Origin: Marsupella aquatica
Taxonomy: Eukaryota > Marchantiophyta
Assembly: GCA_973895155.1 (NCBI GenBank)
Contig: OZ316898.1
Coordinates: 10,044,001 to 10,108,000 of the forward strand
Direction of reading: 5' to 3'
DNA length: 64,000 nt
Translations under genes and position numbers: made by a program
Notes under the pieces: model-generated
Seen by the model: only the letters and a program-made list of their open reading frames with translations
Database searches by the model: none
Told to the model about the DNA's origin: nothing
Shown here: positions 59,613-64,000 of the stretch, one piece after another
Layout: every line of letters starts with the position of its first letter
Numbering within the stretch: the stretch's first letter is position 1

Positions 59613-62600
59613 TTAAAGGTCAGATCTACTTGAAATAGGCCGCTTGCAGGACTCAATCACGTCCTTCACAACAGAATGAGTCTCCTCAGAAATCATGTTC
59701 AGTGACAGATGAAATGCCTGGAAACACAACACAATAAAGAAACCAATATCATCTTTCCATGCAAGTACTATGAGGAAGCTGATTAACGGCACATGAAACA
59801 CAATTGATAGGCGAAAGTCAAATGATCGTTTCTTCACGACCTTACAACTAGACATTTGAATAACTAACAAATGCCGGGGAGGAGAGACAACAGACCACAA
59901 AGCGCTCCAGGACAGGTACGAGCGACTTGAGGTCTTCGCCCGGTAACAGGTGGGCTATTGCCATGCGTGCTCGCTCACTGTAAAACCGAACTGAAAATTC
60001 TGAGTATTCGAAGTGACTAACAGAAGAACCACCATTTAGCCCCATCAAATTGGACACGTTAGTGAGGAATGCAGTAGACAATTATATCACGCATCTGAGA
60101 ACTTTCCCACACAACAGAAGCGTGAGAAAGACAGAGAGCAAACCTTTCTTTCGATAAAAAGGCAAGGAGCAGAGCAGTATATGCCTCTACAATCATGTCC
60201 TCAGCTTCTGCTTGTCCCTGTTTGACTTCTTCATCCATCTGAAGAGATCACATTTTAAGGACGGTAACCATCAGAAAGTTCGTTATAGAGAAAAAACCAA
60301 TTGAGATTGCTACAACCTTACTATTCATAAAGAATTTGAATGTGCAGGTGACAAGTTCCTTAATGACCAAAGGGGACCACATCTGCATTCAGTTCTCTGA
60401 TAATAACCCATCAAAATAGGCAATCTAAACAAGGATTTGCTCTCTACGTCATTTGTATTGAAATGATTTCACATCCATAACACCAAATTCTTTTCATACA
60501 ATGCAACGCATGAAGTCAACAATAATTTGAAATTAACTGACGACCCCACAGGTCGTAATAGTATACATTTTGAATTGAACCGCCACAAAAGTTGGAAAAC
60601 ATTCAGAAGTTACCTCTAAAGCTCTCTTGTTCTCAATAGCTTCAGCAGCCTCTCCAGCTCCTTGTTTCAGTAGAAAGAGTGAGCAAAGAAGTCCGATCAT
60701 ACCAGTCTCCTGCCACAACTTCCCTTCTTTCGTTGACACTATATCAGATGGAACTGCAACCTTCAGACTCGCGAGTCTTGCCCTGCAAATTGAATTTTCA
60801 GTCAAATGCACTGGGAATTCTTCTGACACTGAGAATGACAGTTTGACAAACAAGGCACAAACGATCATCCTTGGCGATCAAACAAGAGCACATCTTAACC
60901 ACCTTAGCACTAATCTCAAACAAGAGAGACAATTTATCGAGGACCAAAACGCACCTGTTGCGGATGTCTTTTTCCACTAAGTTGCAAAGGACTCCAAGGA
61001 CAGTCACCAAAAGATCCAAGTCTTGCTCTGTATCCCCTTCAATCTGCGTGGCAGGGCTTCCATCTAATGATGATGCAGCAAGCGATCTTGGCCAAGGATA
61101 ATTGGCAATAAGAAGTGAGGACAACGAGCTAAGGCCGCCACAGGTTGCAACTTGAGAACATCCAACAGGGTTGCCATTTGTAAGATTCATGAGGACCTGC
61201 AGGTAAGAAGAACCATCAATTATCACAAAGCGTTCAACGTCCAATCTGCCTCACCGGAGACATGCTCTCATCAAAGAGCGCGAAGGACCCACAAAGAGAG
61301 GTAGCGATAGACGCTTTAGCAAATATTTCACGCAGCCAGTAACTGGCTATATCATAAGGGCCCTGGGAATAGACTTCCGCTTCCAGGACGGGAACGAAAA
61401 AGATACCTTCACTCCGGATAAGAGACAGTCTCCCAACAAGGTCGATTGCGTGCTTCCCTCATTCTCGCCTTCAGGACCACCTCTGGCCACCATTGCCGAA
61501 ACTTCGACTGAGTCGGATTTCTCCAGCGCGGCTCCACCATCCTCTGAAATGTCAAGCCTACAACTGATAGATGTTTTTTGTTCATGTCTTCCTAGTTTTG
61601 ATTTTACAGCTCGCTCGCTTCTGGGCTGCCTCTTCACCGCTGTGTGACTTTTGAAATCAAGGTCCATATCATCAAATGAGAATGGATCCTGTGAATCATC
61701 AACATTTGTGTTTATCGGCTTGTGCTCATCATTGGCAAGCCTTTCCACATTATCAAATGCGTAAAGATCTTGTGAATCTTCCATAGTCGATCTTTTCTCT
61801 TTGGATCTTCGTCTGAACATGACTGTGTCTGAATTTCTCCTATTCTGAACTTCGGTTTCAGTGTCCTTTGAATCTGTTGAAGGTGCGGAAGTAACCAAGC
61901 TCCTCTCCGACAACTCGAACTTTTCTTGTGATGAAGACGATATTGAAGATTTACGCCTCTTGAAGGTCATTAGTGACGAAGTGATATGATGACCAGAGGT
62001 TGAGGGCTCTGCTTTCTCGGATTCCCACTTCCTGTGAGCGACTGAATTATCACTTGATCGGAAGCACTCTGCAATAGACCTGTGTCGTTTCCCTGCAAGA
62101 AATAATACAGGAAACGTTAACAAAAAGAGCTACCCACAAGCTGGTTCACCCATTCATTCCCAGGTTCTTCTTCTTCATGTCTGCCTTTCGCCTGGAACAG
62201 GTAAGCATTATTGTAACCAGCTACATCCTACAGTACAATTAAGATTAGGGACCAGGTCAACTACTTAGCAACCATCAATGGCCACAGACAGCGGTTGTGT
62301 CTGAAACTTCCAAAAACCTAACCTAGACAAAGACTCAGTAACCATGCTTGCATCACCTTTGGGGAGTGTCGCAGAAGGTTTTCCCTTTTCGTGATGAGCG
62401 ATAGAAGAAAGGTCTTTCTCCTTTATTACGACCTCCTTCCTTTCCTTCTGGATCTGCGCTAGATCTGGCATCACGAAATTCAATACAGGCTAGAACATCA
62501 ATTCAGACATATGCAAAGCAGTGATTGTGACTGTAAAAACCATAAATAAACTCCCGCCCTCTTGTTAAAAGGATAAGCATTGAAGGACCATTAAAGGCGA

Positions 62601-64000
62601 CTAAGAGACAGAATCCTGGTAACCCCAAGAGGAGAGAAAAAAACGACTGCCAACATCATAATAAAAAAAACATCATTCGCATCAGACAAAAGTCCATCAG
62701 AGCTTACCAGATAGGGTGTTGATGGCATTGATGGTAAGACCAATAAATGACTCGGTCCCACTTGCATTCCCTCTTGATAGCTTTAGCTCCAGTAGATGTC
62801 TCTAAACACGACCACCACCATGACACCTCCCCGTTATTCACGTTGACTTCAATTAACTTATATTTCACGTCATGCACGAAGGAATGTGTAAGGACTCGGG
62901 CGATGAACAATGATTCAGCTAGACTAAAACTTGTATGCCACAAGACGGTAAGCAGGAAAACCACCGTACTAGTAATTGAGATAAACCTGATTCTGCTCGC
63001 TGAGGAAAGTGACATTCTCCATGACTCGCAAGCATCTCAGTAGTACCCCGATGCCCCCAGACTTTTCATTCTTCTCCAAAGAAGCAAGGTCAACCGTATC
63101 TTCCGTCTTCAGTGCTTTCTGCATTTCCCCGGCAGAACGTAAGATCTATATGTTCTCGCCCTTACGGATCCAAGAAATCACTTGCACGACTCATAAGTCT
63201 ACAAGAATAGGTAGACTTGCTCTTTTCTTCTGACGTGCCCTTAGAAACGCCCTTACAAGTTCGTCTCGCAAACACAAGAACACTACCTTTGCAGAGATAT
63301 GCACAAGCTCTGCTCGACACAGATAAGTTTTCACTTCAACCCTGACAACGTTACTTCACATTCACCGAAAATGCCTTCGCACATGACTGGCAAGCACCAG
63401 CGATACAGACCTTCAAATTTCCTACGCAGCTGGCAGCAAGTTCGCTCAATGCATCTAAGCCCCCAAGCTCTCGCAGCCTTTCCTTGAACCGTCCACCGAC
63501 TTTTCGAACTGCCTCTGCTGAGCTGTCTGCACAACATAAGCCTGGATTATCAATGGACAAAATAAACCAGCTGTAATTTTGGTTGCTAGTTACGGGGAAG
63601 AAAGACGTTCTCGTAGAAGCGTACTCCATTCCTGGTCGCTTGCACTGGTCCTTATATTTCCGTGGGTCGAACTTAACAGAAACTACAACTACTTGCATCC
63701 ACGTTGGGAAGTTACTCCACCTTCGAGGATGACGGTTGAAATACACGCTTTCTCAAGCGTCAGCAGCGCCAACCACTTGGAGCTGATCTCCTCGCCTGGC
63801 AAGATCCCATTCTCTTCACTTGCGTTTCCCCTTCCGGTTCCGTGTTCTTGCAAGCTCTTGAACAACTCACGTACTTTAGTCACAACAGCAGCCCCACGAT
63901 CCACACCAACCACACTTGTCCCATTTTTAGGCAGGGTGGCCTTCGCGAAGGCTGCCAACTTGTTACCGATTGCACTCAACCCCTTTTTGGCTACTGGCTG
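59613..64000 (-). CDS. WAPL: WAPL, cohesin-release factor (N-terminus outside the window)
   Basis: WAPL opens the cohesin ring and removes cohesin from chromosome arms in prophase and meiosis. The visible minus-strand exons are about 64000-63721, 63526-63411, 63118-62987, one near 62740-62708, one near 62500-62330, 62092-61407, 61196-60955, 60782-60614, 60382-60317, 60238-60144, 59977-59896 and 59717-59613. They encode SSKWLALLTLEKACIS, RFKERLRELGGLDALSELA, LLRCLRVMENVTFLS, a long polar middle with repeated SQDPFSFDD-type motifs, LGDCLLSGVK/VLMNLTNGN, VTVLGVLCNLVEKD, IGLLCSLFLLKQG, EAYTALLLAFLS, LVPVLERFV and AFHLSLNMISEETHSVV. This follows the order of plant WAPL. The first part, including the YGRR-type start, lies beyond the right edge. 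The two exons near 62.3-62.75 kb are the least certain. Confidence 0.92.

Overview
The window is nuclear DNA from a plant. Multi-exon genes with GT-AG introns, a nuclear-encoded plastid ribosomal protein (L6), a second protein with a plastid-targeting-like leader, and plant-type PNGase, SMC2 and WAPL proteins all point to a land plant or close streptophyte relative. Short to medium introns and many decayed Helitrons, LINEs and local tandem repeats would suit a seed-free plant such as a bryophyte or lycophyte, but the species cannot be fixed from this sequence.

Layout: (1) 1-4.4 kb: a LINE reverse-transcriptase remnant, then short tandem duplications. (2) 4.43-12.44 kb, minus strand: a complete 20-exon SMC2 condensin gene. 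(3) 12.5-23.1 kb: mostly non-coding, with one 530-codon hypothetical membrane-anchored protein (minus), one doubtful small ORF and a tRNA-derived SINE. (4) 23.17-23.64 kb: a small divergent acyl-CoA-binding-domain protein preceded by tandem repeats. (5) 28.18-30.02 kb: a peptide:N-glycanase with the whole visible coding part in one exon. (6) 33.19-35.77 kb: a five-exon Rossmann-fold protein with a plastid-like leader. (7) 38.25-39.35 kb, minus: plastid RPL6, with a 247-bp tandem array abutting its 5' end and a second SINE copy at the far side of the array. (8) 43.1-50.7 kb: a decayed autonomous Helitron (PIF1-like helicase) interrupted by a 5'-truncated LINE with an 11-bp target-site duplication and by a second, unidentified insertion, followed by another Helitron end. 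(9) 50.7-57.1 kb: repeat-rich intergenic DNA. (10) 57.1-57.6 kb: a 159-codon hypothetical protein. (11) 59.6-64.0 kb, minus: WAPL, running off the right edge.

The genes do not form an operon-like unit. Two act on chromosome structure: SMC2 is a condensin ATPase and WAPL releases cohesin. One acts in glycoprotein quality control (PNGase), two are predicted in the plastid (RPL6 and the Rossmann protein), and one is a lipid-carrier-like domain protein. No new defence or metabolic system was found. The most informative non-genic structures are the nested Helitron/LINE insertion, three Helitron 3' ends that share a CTTGACATCTT-type minisatellite, and the SINE pair. Splice-site coordinates were read by eye and may be off by one or two bases.
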